15,838 nucleotides of DNA from assembly GCA_013203415.1 (NCBI GenBank), contig JABMQE010000043.1, positions 1-15,838 of the forward strand, written 5' to 3'. The notes below the pieces were generated by a model. It searched no databases and was not told where the DNA came from. It was given only the letters and a program-made list of their open reading frames with translations. The stretch is from Candidatus Falkowiibacteriota bacterium. Its GTDB lineage: Bacteria > Patescibacteriota > Patescibacteriia > UBA2591 > JABMQE01. The position numbers and the translations under genes were made by a program. Below are positions 1 through 5,902 of the stretch, piece after piece; within the stretch, counting starts at the first letter, position 1; the number at the start of each line of letters is the position of its first letter.

Positions 1-861
1 GTTAATCTCATACACCTTCTCAAATCCACCAACAATCAAACGTTTAAGATAAAGCTCCGGCGCAATTCGTAAATACAAATCAATATCTAAGGCATTATGA
101 TGGGTTATAAACGGCTTGGCAATCGCTCCGCCAGCCATTGGCTGCAACACCGGTGTTTCCACTTCCAAAAACCCTTTGCTTTCCAAAAAATTTCTTAATG
201 TCTTTAAGATAACACTCCGTGTCCTAAAAATCTCTTTTACCTGGGGATTGGCAATCATATCCAAATATCTTTTTCGATATCTAATCTCGGTATCCGAAAG
301 CCCATGCCACTTCTCCGGCAAAGGCATTACTGCTTTAGCTAAAATTTCAAAACTTTTAACCATCAGGGTTTTCTCACCCTTGCGGGTTTTAAACAATTCT
401 CCGCTTGCCTGCACAAAATCCCCGACATCTAACAATCCCACTATCTCATAACCACTATGAATCTTATGATTTCGCATTTTCGCCCAGCCTCGACGAGCCA
501 AGCTCGCTCGCCTCGCTGCGAAGCGGGTCTTGGCGAGGCGGGTAGTTTCGCATTCTTTTCGTAGTTTCGCATTAATCTCATCTTTCTTAAAATAAATCTG
601 AAACTTTCCTTCCCCATCCTCAATATTAGCAAAAGTAGACCCCCCATGCCCGCGTAAACTTCTAAGCCGTCCAACCAAAATCACTTTCTTTTTCCCTTTA
701 CATAATTTATCAAAATCTAAATCAACCTCCCCGCATGTATGCGTCCTCTCTACTTTGGAAGGATATGGCTTTATGCCTAATTTTCTTAATTGTTCTAAAC
801 GTTGAAGCCGTGTTGAACGTTCACTTGAACGTTCATTTGCAGAATCAGTTGTTTTTTTCAT
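1..861 (-). CDS. lysS: Lysyl-tRNA synthetase, class II (N-terminal part, runs off window start)
   Basis: Class II lysyl-tRNA synthetase attaches lysine to tRNA-Lys in the cytoplasm. My minus-strand translation from the ATG at 861 gives 287 codons open to base 1, so the C-terminal catalytic half is missing. An OB-fold anticodon-binding domain comes first (about residues 50-160, including [15 protein letters not shown] and [12 protein letters not shown]), followed by the family signature [17 protein letters not shown]. Motif 1 follows, with [16 protein letters not shown] and then [20 protein letters not shown]. Residues about 97-131 are an Arg/Ala-rich insertion encoded by a dispersed repeat (470-573), at a place where ordinary LysRS has only a short linker. 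The N-terminus contains ERSSERS, encoded by two tandem palindromes. No Shine-Dalgarno motif precedes the start, only an AT-rich leader. The family call is very secure. Confidence 0.96.
   Translation of the reverse strand, partial: MKKTTDSANERSSERSTRLQRLEQLRKLGIKPYPSKVERTHTCGEVDLDFDKLCKGKKKVILVGRLRSLRGHGGSTFANIEDGEGKFQIYFKKDEINAKLRKECETTRLAKTRFAARRASLARRGWAKMRNHKIHSGYEIVGLLDVGDFVQASGELFKTRKGEKTLMVKSFEILAKAVMPLPEKWHGLSDTEIRYRKRYLDMIANPQVKEIFRTRSVILKTLRNFLESKGFLEVETPVLQPMAGGAIAKPFITHHNALDIDLYLRIAPELYLKRLIVGGFEKVYEIN
470..573. repeat. Dispersed TTTCGCAT repeat with palindromic core, in frame inside lysS
   Basis: The segment begins TTTCGCATTTTCG, contains a GC-rich imperfect palindrome of about 60 nt (arms CCCAGCCTCG and CGAGGCGGG), then TAGTTTCGCATT and a second unit CTTTTCGTAGTTTCGCATT. 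The same outer sequence recurs between genes at 5903-5967 and 7725-7793 around different palindromic cores. Here it lies inside lysS without disturbing the reading frame and adds about 34 residues. Confidence 0.85.
814..835. repeat. Two tandem copies of the palindrome TGAACGTTCA inside lysS
   Basis: A perfect 10-bp palindrome occurs at 814-823 and again at 826-835 with a 2-bp gap, near the 5' end of lysS. It encodes the repeated peptide ERS-SERS just after the start. This part of LysRS is normally a variable N-terminal extension. Confidence 0.7.
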
Positions 862-885
862 AAATATTAAAATTATAAATCTATT

Positions 886-922
886 TACTTAATTACCTAA
901 TTACTCAATTACTCGATTACTA
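886..922. repeat. Period-8 tandem repeat upstream of lysS
   Basis: Four full units (TACTTAAT, TACCTAAT, TACTCAAT, TACTCGAT) and a partial fifth form the AT-rich leader between lysS and the palindrome at 964. The neighbouring stretch 862-960 holds nothing else I recognise, and I could not identify a convincing lysS promoter in it. Confidence 0.75.
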
Positions 923-963
923 AACCTTATTTTCATCTTACCACAAACCGCAAAAAAATTAAA

Positions 964-1040
964 GTAGGAACGCCCCGCAGTGTGCGGGGTTCTCAAGGAT
1001 CACTAAATAACAACGAGAACGCGCCATGGCGCGTTCCTAC
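964..1040. repeat. Nested (cruciform-like) palindromic element
   Basis: The outer arms GTAGGAACG (964-972) and CGTTCCTAC (1032-1040) pair. Inside are two self-contained hairpins, CCCCGCAGTGTGCGGGG (973-989) and CGCGCCATGGCGCG. An additional inner pair, GTTCTC and GAGAAC, encloses a 20-nt AT-rich centre. The arrangement is a three-way or cruciform structure rather than a simple terminator. It lies between lysS and the terminator of the small-gene operon. Confidence 0.8.
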
Positions 1041-1043
1041 CTA

Positions 1044-1085
1044 ACAAAAAAGGCCAGCTCGCATAACTGCACGCAAGCTGGCCTC
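1044..1085 (-). terminator. Intrinsic terminator of the small-gene operon
   Basis: On the minus strand the stem AGGCCAGCTTG pairs with a downstream arm ending AGCTGGCCT, followed directly by a run of seven T. It lies about 45 nt beyond the last small gene (stop at 1130) and closes that transcription unit. Confidence 0.85.
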
Positions 1086-1129
1086 AGTAAAGATCCAAAC
1101 CCTTATTGAATTCTCGCACACCTCCTCTA

Positions 1130-1315
1130 CTACATATCTAACGCTACTTTGGCCTCCTCTACCAGATTCTTGATATCCTTGTCATTAGGATCCTCGTCTA
1201 GAATCCTCTGCCAGACACGAATCGCATTCGATGTCTCTCCCTTCCTGAAATACACCATGCCTAGCTTGCGCCTAATGTCCCTTATACTCGTCCCTTTCTT
1301 CTCCTCTGTCGCCAT
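1130..1315 (-). CDS. Small TPR-like protein of unknown function
   Basis: The 61-residue product contains one clear TPR-like helix pair, roughly residues 10-42: RRKLGMVYFRKGETSNAIRVW and then LDEDPNDKDIKNLVEEAKVAL. This has the alternating small and aromatic pattern of tetratricopeptide repeats, which usually mediate protein contacts. A single repeat cannot form a superhelix, so it probably works with a partner. I chose the ATG at 1315 over the GTG two codons upstream because a strong Shine-Dalgarno motif, GGGAAGGAGG, ends 5 nt before it. It is the last gene of the small operon and is followed by an intrinsic terminator. The gene is GC-richer than the ribosomal genes nearby. The function is not recognised; that it is a real gene is supported by the binding site and operon context. 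Confidence 0.8.
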   Translation of the reverse strand: MATEEKKGTSIRDIRRKLGMVYFRKGETSNAIRVWQRILDEDPNDKDIKNLVEEAKVALDM

Positions 1316-1354
1316 AGTCACCTCCTTCCCTCGTAACGCGTCTCCTCCTTCCGC

Positions 1355-1603
1355 CTACGGCGACTCCAATGCAGAACGCAGCAGATGTAATCCAGCGAGG
1401 AAATATTGTTGTCGCCGGAAAAAGCTTAATCCCTTAGTCGCCAAGAGATTGCCCCACCAACTCAAACTCTTGTCATCAGCCACTACGCCGGCAGTTGCAG
1501 CCAGGAAGGCGTAATCAGCGCTCGTTGGCCAGAATTCTTGGTCATAATGATTCTGATGCCAACTGACATCCTCCAGAAGCTGAGTCCGATATTCGTCTGT
1601 CAT
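1355..1603 (-). CDS. Small hypothetical protein, helical
   Basis: The 82-residue product is not recognised. It starts MTDEYRTQLLEDVSWHQNHY, is rich in aromatic residues (three Trp are grouped around SLSWWGNLL and EFWPTSADY), and ends with an amphipathic stretch RRQQYFLAGLHLLRSAL that resembles a TPR-type helix. A Shine-Dalgarno sequence AAGGAGGGAGG precedes the start; ATG at 1603 is preferred over the adjacent GTG at 1606. The gene ends in TAG at 1355-1357. The next gene lies in the same frame only 11 codons after this stop, so one amber codon separates the two. It sits mid-operon with no membrane segment or signal peptide. Confidence 0.72.
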   Translation of the reverse strand: MTDEYRTQLLEDVSWHQNHYDQEFWPTSADYAFLAATAGVVADDKSLSWWGNLLATKGLSFFRRQQYFLAGLHLLRSALESP

Positions 1604-1615
1604 CACCCTCCCTCC

Positions 1616-1828
1616 TTAATCCTTCCCTCGCCTAATAATCAAGCGGGAAAGATATCCAGCGCCAAGCGCAAGAACAGCCATGCTCATGAAACGCATACCC
1701 AATACATCCGCCCCAGCTACCCCTTCCACTAGCACTATCGCCTTCGCGACTATAAACCACGCAAAGGCAAAGGCCGCCGCCCAAACGAACAAAATCCCCA
1801 GGGCATCTCCGATAGTCAACCCTTTCAT
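1616..1828 (-). CDS. Small two-helix membrane protein of unknown function
   Basis: The 70-residue product has two predicted membrane-spanning segments, LGILFVWAAAFAFAWFIVAK (about residues 10-29) and a second around MSMAVLALGAGYLSRLII (about 48-66). It ends with the basic tail RRGKD, which suggests a cytoplasmic C-terminus by the positive-inside rule. I chose ATG at 1828 because GGGAGGAAG lies just upstream. A longer start at 1861 would add a charged N-terminus without a binding site of its own. The start overlaps the stop of a possible upstream ORF in a TGATG arrangement, which suggests translational coupling. No family is recognised. Confidence 0.75.
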   Translation of the reverse strand: MKGLTIGDALGILFVWAAAFAFAWFIVAKAIVLVEGVAGADVLGMRFMSMAVLALGAGYLSRLIIRRGKD

Positions 1829-1971
1829 CACTTCCTCCCTTCTGCTTCCTCTGGCAGACAAAATTTGATGAGCGGAGCATTAATCATCTCCCCCCCAAGA
1901 AAAGTATTGATGATAAGCTCCAAACTCTGGACGAACATAAACCTATGCCCCTGCTCGACCCCTGTCAACAC
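1828..1971 (-). CDS. Possible overlapping small ORF, translationally coupled
   Basis: A minus-strand reading frame without stops fills the space between the 72-aa gene and the membrane-protein gene. From GTG at 1971 it gives 47 residues, including the hydrophobic run FMFVQSLELIINTFLGG and ending PEEAEGRK. Its TGA stop overlaps the ATG of the membrane-protein gene, and its 5' part overlaps the end of the upstream gene in another frame. The start is uncertain: GTG 1971, TTG 1968 and ATG 1938 are all possible and none has a strong binding site. Tight packing supports it; weak initiation signals argue against. Confidence 0.35.
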   Translation of the reverse strand: MLTGVEQGHRFMFVQSLELIINTFLGGEMINAPLIKFCLPEEAEGRK

Positions 1972-2161
1972 AATCCCCAGAACACCTAAGCCGCAAAGTC
2001 GCCGAAGCTTCTGTATTCGTCATCTGGATAATACCTACTCTAAGCTCCGGCTCCAGCGCTCCGCACTTGCACTTACCAGGAACCTTGACGTTAATCTCCC
2101 TATCCGCCTCTCCGTCAAGAATCCCTACCTCAAAATTCTCTACCACTGAAACATTACCCAC
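1943..2161 (-). CDS. Small Cys-containing hypothetical protein, first gene of small operon
   Basis: The 72-residue product begins MGNVSVVENFEVGILDGEAD and has four cysteines arranged C-x-C then C-x3-C (KCKCGALEP and RCSGDCVDR), which could bind a metal, although the spacing is not one I can assign to a named zinc-binding family. The start is GTG, chosen because AAGGAGG lies 6 nt upstream; no in-frame ATG is near. It is the first gene after the tandem promoter at 2219-2262, with a leader of about 50 nt. Its end overlaps the possible 47-aa ORF. GC content is clearly higher than that of neighbouring greA and lysS. Confidence 0.7.
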   Translation of the reverse strand: MGNVSVVENFEVGILDGEADREINVKVPGKCKCGALEPELRVGIIQMTNTEASATLRLRCSGDCVDRGRAGA

Positions 2162-2218
2162 CTTGCACCTCCTTGGGTGTATAGCGCAGTGAGAATACCT
2201 ATCCGCTCAATTCTTAAA

Positions 2219-2262
2219 ATAATAAATCAAAAAATCATATTTGTCAAACTTATTTTTGTCAA
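2219..2262 (-). promoter_or_regulatory. Tandem sigma-70 promoter of the small-gene operon
   Basis: The 15-nt unit AAAATAAGTTTGACA occurs twice in tandem and duplicates the -35 box. The first TTGACA (2257-2262) is 17 nt from TATGAT (2234-2239); the second TTGACA (2242-2247) is 17 nt from TATTAT (2219-2224). The two near-consensus promoters are therefore offset by 15 nt and read toward the gene starting at 2161. Confidence 0.88.
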
Positions 2263-2274
2263 ACTTATTTTAAA

Positions 2275-2303
2275 ACAAAAAAACAAGCCCCAAAACGCTT
2301 GTT
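2275..2303 (-). terminator. Intrinsic terminator downstream of greA
   Basis: On the minus strand ACAAGC and GCTTGT form a 6-bp stem around an 8-nt loop, followed by seven T. It lies about 100 nt after the greA stop. The stretch between them (2304-2406) is AT-rich and shares the phrase AACGTATAACTTATAAC with the rplQ-rpoA spacer at 6778-6794; otherwise nothing is seen there. Confidence 0.7.
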
Positions 2304-2406
2304 GTAAATAACCAATATAACAAATATAACTAATAACGTATAACTTATAACTCACAGCTGACTGACAATCTGCACCATCAGCAACCAACGTCAATCCACC
2401 AAGTAC

Positions 2407-2874
2407 TTAACTAACAGCGACAATTTTATACTTCACCAGCCCCATAGGCACTTCTATCTCAACCTCGTCCCCTTCTTTTTTGCCCAAAAATGCTTTACCC
2501 AAAGGCGACTCATTAGAAATCTTGCCTTCCAAAGGACTTGCCTCTTGGGAACCGCAAATTTCAAAATCCTTTTCTTGACCTCCATTTTTAACTTTTAATT
2601 TAGAACCAACTCGAACTGTGCCAGAACTTTCTCCATTGTTTTCGATTATCACCGACCTAATAATAACATCTTCCAGCTCCAATATCTTTCCCTCGGTCCA
2701 GGCCTGATCATCCTTTGCTTCGGTATATTCGGCATTTTCGCTTAAATCCCCCAGCTCTTTTGCATCGTGTATTCTTTGAGCCACTTCTCTCCTTTTAACG
2801 TTCTTTAAATGAACAACCTGCTTTTTTAATTCTTCTAATTTTTCTTTGGTTAGATAGGTCTTTGCTTCTGGCAT
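2407..2874 (-). CDS. greA: Transcription elongation factor GreA
   Basis: GreA enters the secondary channel of RNA polymerase and stimulates cleavage of backtracked transcripts. The 155-residue product has the normal family length. An N-terminal coiled coil covers about residues 1-75, with the conserved AKELGDLSENAEYTEAKDDQ segment whose acidic residues at the coil tip assist cleavage. A C-terminal FKBP-like domain covers about 80-155 and includes ISNESPLGKAFLGKKEGD. The ATG at 2874 has no Shine-Dalgarno motif. The gene is monocistronic here: its own promoter lies at 2974-3002 and a terminator follows. A hairpin with TCACCC/GGGTGA arms sits in the leader around 2905-2935. Confidence 0.97.
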   Translation of the reverse strand: MPEAKTYLTKEKLEELKKQVVHLKNVKRREVAQRIHDAKELGDLSENAEYTEAKDDQAWTEGKILELEDVIIRSVIIENNGESSGTVRVGSKLKVKNGGQEKDFEICGSQEASPLEGKISNESPLGKAFLGKKEGDEVEIEVPMGLVKYKIVAVS

Positions 2875-2973
2875 TTTTTATCTATTTTAATTTTTTAAAA
2901 TCACCCTACGCATTTATAAAAACGGGTGAAAATCATATATTTAACTAATTTTAAAGCATATAACAATAAACTT

Positions 2974-3002
2974 AACATAACCTAATTCAAATTCAGTGTC
3001 AA
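2974..3002 (-). promoter_or_regulatory. Sigma-70 promoter of greA
   Basis: On the minus strand TTGACA (2997-3002) is followed after 17 nt by TATGTT (2974-2979). The leader to the greA start is about 95 nt. Confidence 0.82.
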
Positions 3003-3009
3003 GCGAGGG

Positions 3010-3018
3010 TGTGGATAA
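3010..3018 (-). promoter_or_regulatory. Perfect DnaA-box consensus TTATCCACA
   Basis: A single nonamer matching the strong DnaA-box consensus lies about 8 bp upstream of the greA -35 box. I see no second box nearby, so this is not an origin. It may regulate greA or be a chance match. Confidence 0.4.
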
Positions 3019-3030
3019 GTTACTATAATA

Positions 3031-3129
3031 TAAAATATCAAAAATAAAAAATAAAAAACACAAACGTAAAAATGTAAAAATTTTTTATATTTTGTTTGTG
3101 TCTTTAATATTTTATTTTTCATTTTTTAT
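3031..3129. repeat. AT-rich inverted repeat, copy 1 (3' side of mrdA)
   Basis: Left and right arms of about 36 nt pair imperfectly around an AT-rich centre; the best-conserved paired core is ACACAAAC with GTTTGTGT. The mrdA stop codon (TGA at 3119-3121) lies inside the right arm. On the minus strand the stem is followed by T-rich sequence, so it probably serves as the mrdA terminator. Related copies lie at 5054-5160 and 9451-9562. Confidence 0.78.
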
Positions 3130-5047
3130 CTTGAAAATAATACTCCAAAATTTCACGTGCAACCGGTATCGCCACCCGGCTCCCCTCTCCTCCATTCTCC
3201 ACCAAAACCGTGATAGCAATTTCCGGCTCCTCGTATGGGGCAAAGCCCGTAAACCAGGCGTGCGGCTCCTTGTCTCCGCCAACCTGCGCGGTTCCCGTCT
3301 TGCCAGCCACCTTTACCTCTAAGCCAGAAAGAGCCCGCGAACTCCCGTAAATCACAGCATCTCTCATTCCTTCTCTTATTATTTCTAAAACATCACTATC
3401 TACAAAATCTTTCCTTACAACCTCTGCTTCAAAATTTGTTTGTCTTTTTTCATCACGAAACATTATGCCCTTCAACACCCTTGGCTTATACAAAGTCCCT
3501 CCATTGGCGATTATACTGGTATAATTAGCTATCTGCAAAGGCGTTACCAGAATATCACCCTGCCCAATGCTAAGATGATAAGTATCGCCAATATACCATG
3601 GCTCTTTTTTGTATTTTATTTTCCATTGCTTTGTCGGCAAAAAACCATCCTCCTCCCCAACCAAATCCAATCCCGAAACCTCGCCTAAGCCAAAAAGATA
3701 GCCCCAGTGATTAATCCTGTCCAAACCCAAACCCCGAAAATCCTCAAAACCCCCGCCAACATAATAAAAAAAAGTATTCACCGATTCTGCAATCGCCCTT
3801 GTTATATTTACTGCCCCGTGCCCGCCTGCTTTCCAATCCGGAAAAAACCATTCACCCACCCAGATCCCCCCGCTGCTAAAAACTCTCTTATCTTTTGTTA
3901 CAATTTCATCTTCCAAAGCGCCTGCCCCCAAAACTAGCTTAAAAGTCGAACCTGGCGGATACTCGCCCGAAAAAGCCCTAGGAAATAAGGGCATGTCTTT
4001 GTCTATAATTAATCTTTCATAATCTTCACTAGAAATCCCAGAAGCAAACAAATTATTATCATAATCCGGCTTCGAAACCAAAGCCAAAATCTGCCCCGAA
4101 TTTACCTCCTCTATAATCACTGCACCGCGGGTAGCACCAAACATTTCGGCATACTTGTCCAAGGTCTCACTAGCTTTTATTTGCAAACCCAAATCAATCG
4201 AAAGCACTAAATCGTTGCCAGCCACCGGCGGAATTGCCGAAATTATTTTATCCTCCTTGCCTAAAAAATCCACTTCCACTTGTTTTTTCCCGATTTTACC
4301 CCGAAGAATCTCTTCGTACGTCTTTTCCACTCCAATCTTTCCAACATAATCGCTTACAGAATAATTCTCATCTTTTAATTCCTCGTAATCCTCCTTTGAT
4401 AATTTTCCAGTATATCCTAATATATGGCCCAAACCGATATTAGCAAACAAATATTTCCTAACCGGCACTACATCAAGCAAAACCCCTCCCCAATCATTAC
4501 TTTTTATTTTTAGAAGCATGGCTTTTTCGTAATCAATTTCACTATCCACCAAAACCGGCTCGTAAGAATATTCCCATGTCTCTTTTACAATCTGGTCTAA
4601 TTCTTGATACGGTTTTTCTAAAACTTCGGCTATGCCAGACAAAATTACCTCTCTCTCATCCTCTTCTTTCGGCAAATCTGCCACCACAAAAAAAAGTGAA
4701 AACTGCGGAGCATTTTGCACCAAAATATTATAGTTGCTATCAACAATAACCCCTCGGTTAGCTTTTAGGGGTTTTACCCGCACCCTGTTTCCCTCGGCAA
4801 TGCTTCTGTAATAATCCCCCCTTCCTATTTGGATCCAGGCAACCCGCACCAACAAAACAGCCAACCCAAGAACAATTAGTCCAAAAAATAAAAACACCCG
4901 CCTCTTTGTTATAGAAAGCTGCAAAGATTCTGATTCTCCCCCGCCCCCAAAAAGAAAATCACCCTCCTGCCCGCTTGCAAAATAACCATCAACATTATTT
5001 TCCCGTATAGTATTGTCCTGATTGTGAACAACAAAAGGATCTGGCAT
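3119..5047 (-). CDS. mrdA: Penicillin-binding protein 2 (class B transpeptidase)
   Basis: PBP2 is the D,D-transpeptidase of the elongasome that cross-links peptidoglycan during lateral wall growth, together with RodA. The 642-residue protein has a cytoplasmic N-terminus of about 50 residues, longer than usual, then one membrane anchor (about residues 51-72, VFLFFGLIVLGLAVLLVRVA). A pedestal/dimerisation domain follows (about 80-270). The transpeptidase domain has all three active-site motifs: STFK at 367-370 (nucleophile Ser367), SVN at 422-424 and KTGT at 583-586. The region GHILGYTGKLSKEDYEEL is typical of the PBP2 type rather than FtsI. The gene lies between two copies of an AT-rich inverted repeat and has its own promoter at 5162-5190. 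No rodA or mreC neighbours are seen. Confidence 0.95.
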   Translation of the reverse strand: MPDPFVVHNQDNTIRENNVDGYFASGQEGDFLFGGGGESESLQLSITKRRVFLFFGLIVLGLAVLLVRVAWIQIGRGDYYRSIAEGNRVRVKPLKANRGVIVDSNYNILVQNAPQFSLFFVVADLPKEEDEREVILSGIAEVLEKPYQELDQIVKETWEYSYEPVLVDSEIDYEKAMLLKIKSNDWGGVLLDVVPVRKYLFANIGLGHILGYTGKLSKEDYEELKDENYSVSDYVGKIGVEKTYEEILRGKIGKKQVEVDFLGKEDKIISAIPPVAGNDLVLSIDLGLQIKASETLDKYAEMFGATRGAVIIEEVNSGQILALVSKPDYDNNLFASGISSEDYERLIIDKDMPLFPRAFSGEYPPGSTFKLVLGAGALEDEIVTKDKRVFSSGGIWVGEWFFPDWKAGGHGAVNITRAIAESVNTFFYYVGGGFEDFRGLGLDRINHWGYLFGLGEVSGLDLVGEEDGFLPTKQWKIKYKKEPWYIGDTYHLSIGQGDILVTPLQIANYTSIIANGGTLYKPRVLKGIMFRDEKRQTNFEAEVVRKDFVDSDVLEIIREGMRDAVIYGSSRALSGLEVKVAGKTGTAQVGGDKEPHAWFTGFAPYEEPEIAITVLVENGGEGSRVAIPVAREILEYYFQDKK

Positions 5048-5053
5048 TTCGCG

Positions 5054-5160
5054 ATATAAAAAATTAAAAACAAAAAATCAAAAATACAAACTTTAAAATG
5101 AAAAAATCTTTTATATTTTATTTGTGTTTTTTATATTTTATATTTCATTTTTCATTTTAT
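5054..5160. repeat. AT-rich inverted repeat, copy 2 (5' side of mrdA)
   Basis: The same architecture as the copy at 3031-3129: A-rich left arm with ATACAAACTTTAAAATG, T-rich right arm with TTTATTTGTGTTTTTTATA and TTTTTCATTTTAT. It forms most of the mrdA 5' leader between promoter and start codon, so an mrdA transcript would start with a long weak hairpin. Confidence 0.75.
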
Positions 5161-5161
5161 C

Positions 5162-5190
5162 ATCTTATCACAGAGAATCAGAAATATCAA
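5162..5190 (-). promoter_or_regulatory. Sigma-70 promoter of mrdA
   Basis: On the minus strand TTGATA (5185-5190) and TAAGAT (5162-5167) are separated by exactly 17 nt. The -35 box overlaps the T-run of the rpsI terminator, so termination of the ribosomal operon and initiation of mrdA are physically merged. Confidence 0.75.
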
Positions 5191-5235
5191 AAAACTCCGG
5201 AGTTTCACCCTCGCGGGCGATCAACCGTTAGGTTG
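5186..5235 (-). terminator. Triple-hairpin terminator after rpsI
   Basis: Three adjacent 14-nt hairpins occur on the minus strand: CAACC-TAAC-GGTTG (5222-5235), CGCCC-GCGA-GGGTG (5206-5219, needing a G-U pair, so specific to the minus-strand RNA) and AAACT-CCGG-AGTTT (5192-5205), followed by TTTTTT. The first two loops are a UMAC-type and a GNRA tetraloop. The last hairpin plus T-run is a plausible intrinsic terminator for the operon ending in rpsI. Confidence 0.72.
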
Positions 5236-5265
5236 GAATTAAAGAGCAAAATAATTACTCCCACG

Positions 5266-5312
5266 TATTCGTGATTCGTGTAATTAGTGAACAGATTAGT
5301 GCATATTAGTGA
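5266..5312. repeat. Degenerate ATTCGTG / ATTAGTG tandem phrases
   Basis: Short irregular units (ATTCGTG, ATTCGTG, TAATTAGTG, GATTAGTG, TATTAGTG) fill the sequence just after the rpsI stop. They resemble other simple-phrase spacers in this window (5862-5900, 6345-6375, 886-922). Confidence 0.6.
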
Positions 5313-5858
5313 TTATCTTTTCTGCCACTGCGGTGCTCTTCGAGCTCTCTTCAAGCCCGGCTTTTTACGTTCTTTAACGCGTCTATCACGCGTAAATAAA
5401 CCTTCTTTTTTCAAAGCTGTATGAAAATCAACATTATATTTATCCAAAGCCATAGCAATCCCATGCCGAATTGCTTCTGCCTGTCCTCTTTTTCCTCCGC
5501 CCCTAGCTCTTGCCGAAATATCAACCTTACCAACCTCGCCAACAACTTCCATTGGCTTTTCTATAATTTTTTGAAACTCAAAATATGGAAAGTATTCTTT
5601 ATAATCTTTTCCATTAACCGTTATATCGCCCTTGCCCTTGGCGTACAAGTGAACTGTTGACTTTGCATCCTTCCTGCCCCCAACAGCATAAAAATATTTC
5701 CCGGAGCGCAACGAAGGCCCTGTCGAAGACCCTGCCGTTCGAGGCCCTGAGGCCCTCAGGCCCGAATGGGAGCCGGGTCGAAGGGAGCCTGAAGAAGGGC
5801 GAGTAATTTTCGGTTTCACTTTGTCTTCTTCAATTTTCTCGTCTTTTTTAATTGGCAT
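5313..5858 (-). CDS. rpsI: Small ribosomal subunit protein uS9, with repeat-derived N-terminal extension
   Basis: uS9 is a 30S protein whose C-terminal tail reaches the P-site tRNA. The core begins at about residue 54 (KYFYAVGGRKDAKSTVHLY) and continues through ISARARGGGKRGQAEAIRHG to the conserved basic C-terminus LKRARRAPQWQKR, ending with the expected Lys-Arg. At 181 residues it is about 50 longer than a typical bacterial S9. Residues about 21-53 (Ser/Gly/Pro/Arg-rich) are encoded by GC-rich palindromic repeats at 5700-5801. No internal ATG could restore a normal start, so the extension seems to be translated. It is the last gene of the infA-to-rpsI operon; rplM lies directly upstream, the usual pairing. 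Confidence 0.95.
   Translation of the reverse strand: MPIKKDEKIEEDKVKPKITRPSSGSLRPGSHSGLRASGPRTAGSSTGPSLRSGKYFYAVGGRKDAKSTVHLYAKGKGDITVNGKDYKEYFPYFEFQKIIEKPMEVVGEVGKVDISARARGGGKRGQAEAIRHGIAMALDKYNVDFHTALKKEGLFTRDRRVKERKKPGLKRARRAPQWQKR
5700..5801. repeat. GC-rich palindrome cluster in frame in rpsI
   Basis: Several overlapping palindromic pieces occur, the clearest being CCTGAG-GCC-CTCAGG within arms TTCGAGG and CCCGAA. Fragments resemble the CCTTCGA...CTCAGGG element seen in rpoA and rpsK. The local base composition is far richer in GC than the rest of rpsI. Confidence 0.75.
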
Positions 5859-5902
5859 TACTATTATTTATTAATTTATTGATTTATTAATTTATTAACT
5901 TT

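Noticed and set aside
116..451. Plus-strand ORF of 111 codons opposite lysS
   Set aside because: It is fully antisense to a well-conserved synthetase frame and shows no protein features of its own.
1632..1880. Alternative 82-codon minus-strand frame over the membrane-protein gene
   Set aside because: It lacks a ribosome binding site and encodes no coherent helices, while the other frame has two clear membrane segments and a good site.
3010..3018. Replication origin near the DnaA box
   Set aside because: Only one consensus box is present and no dnaA or dnaN genes are nearby.
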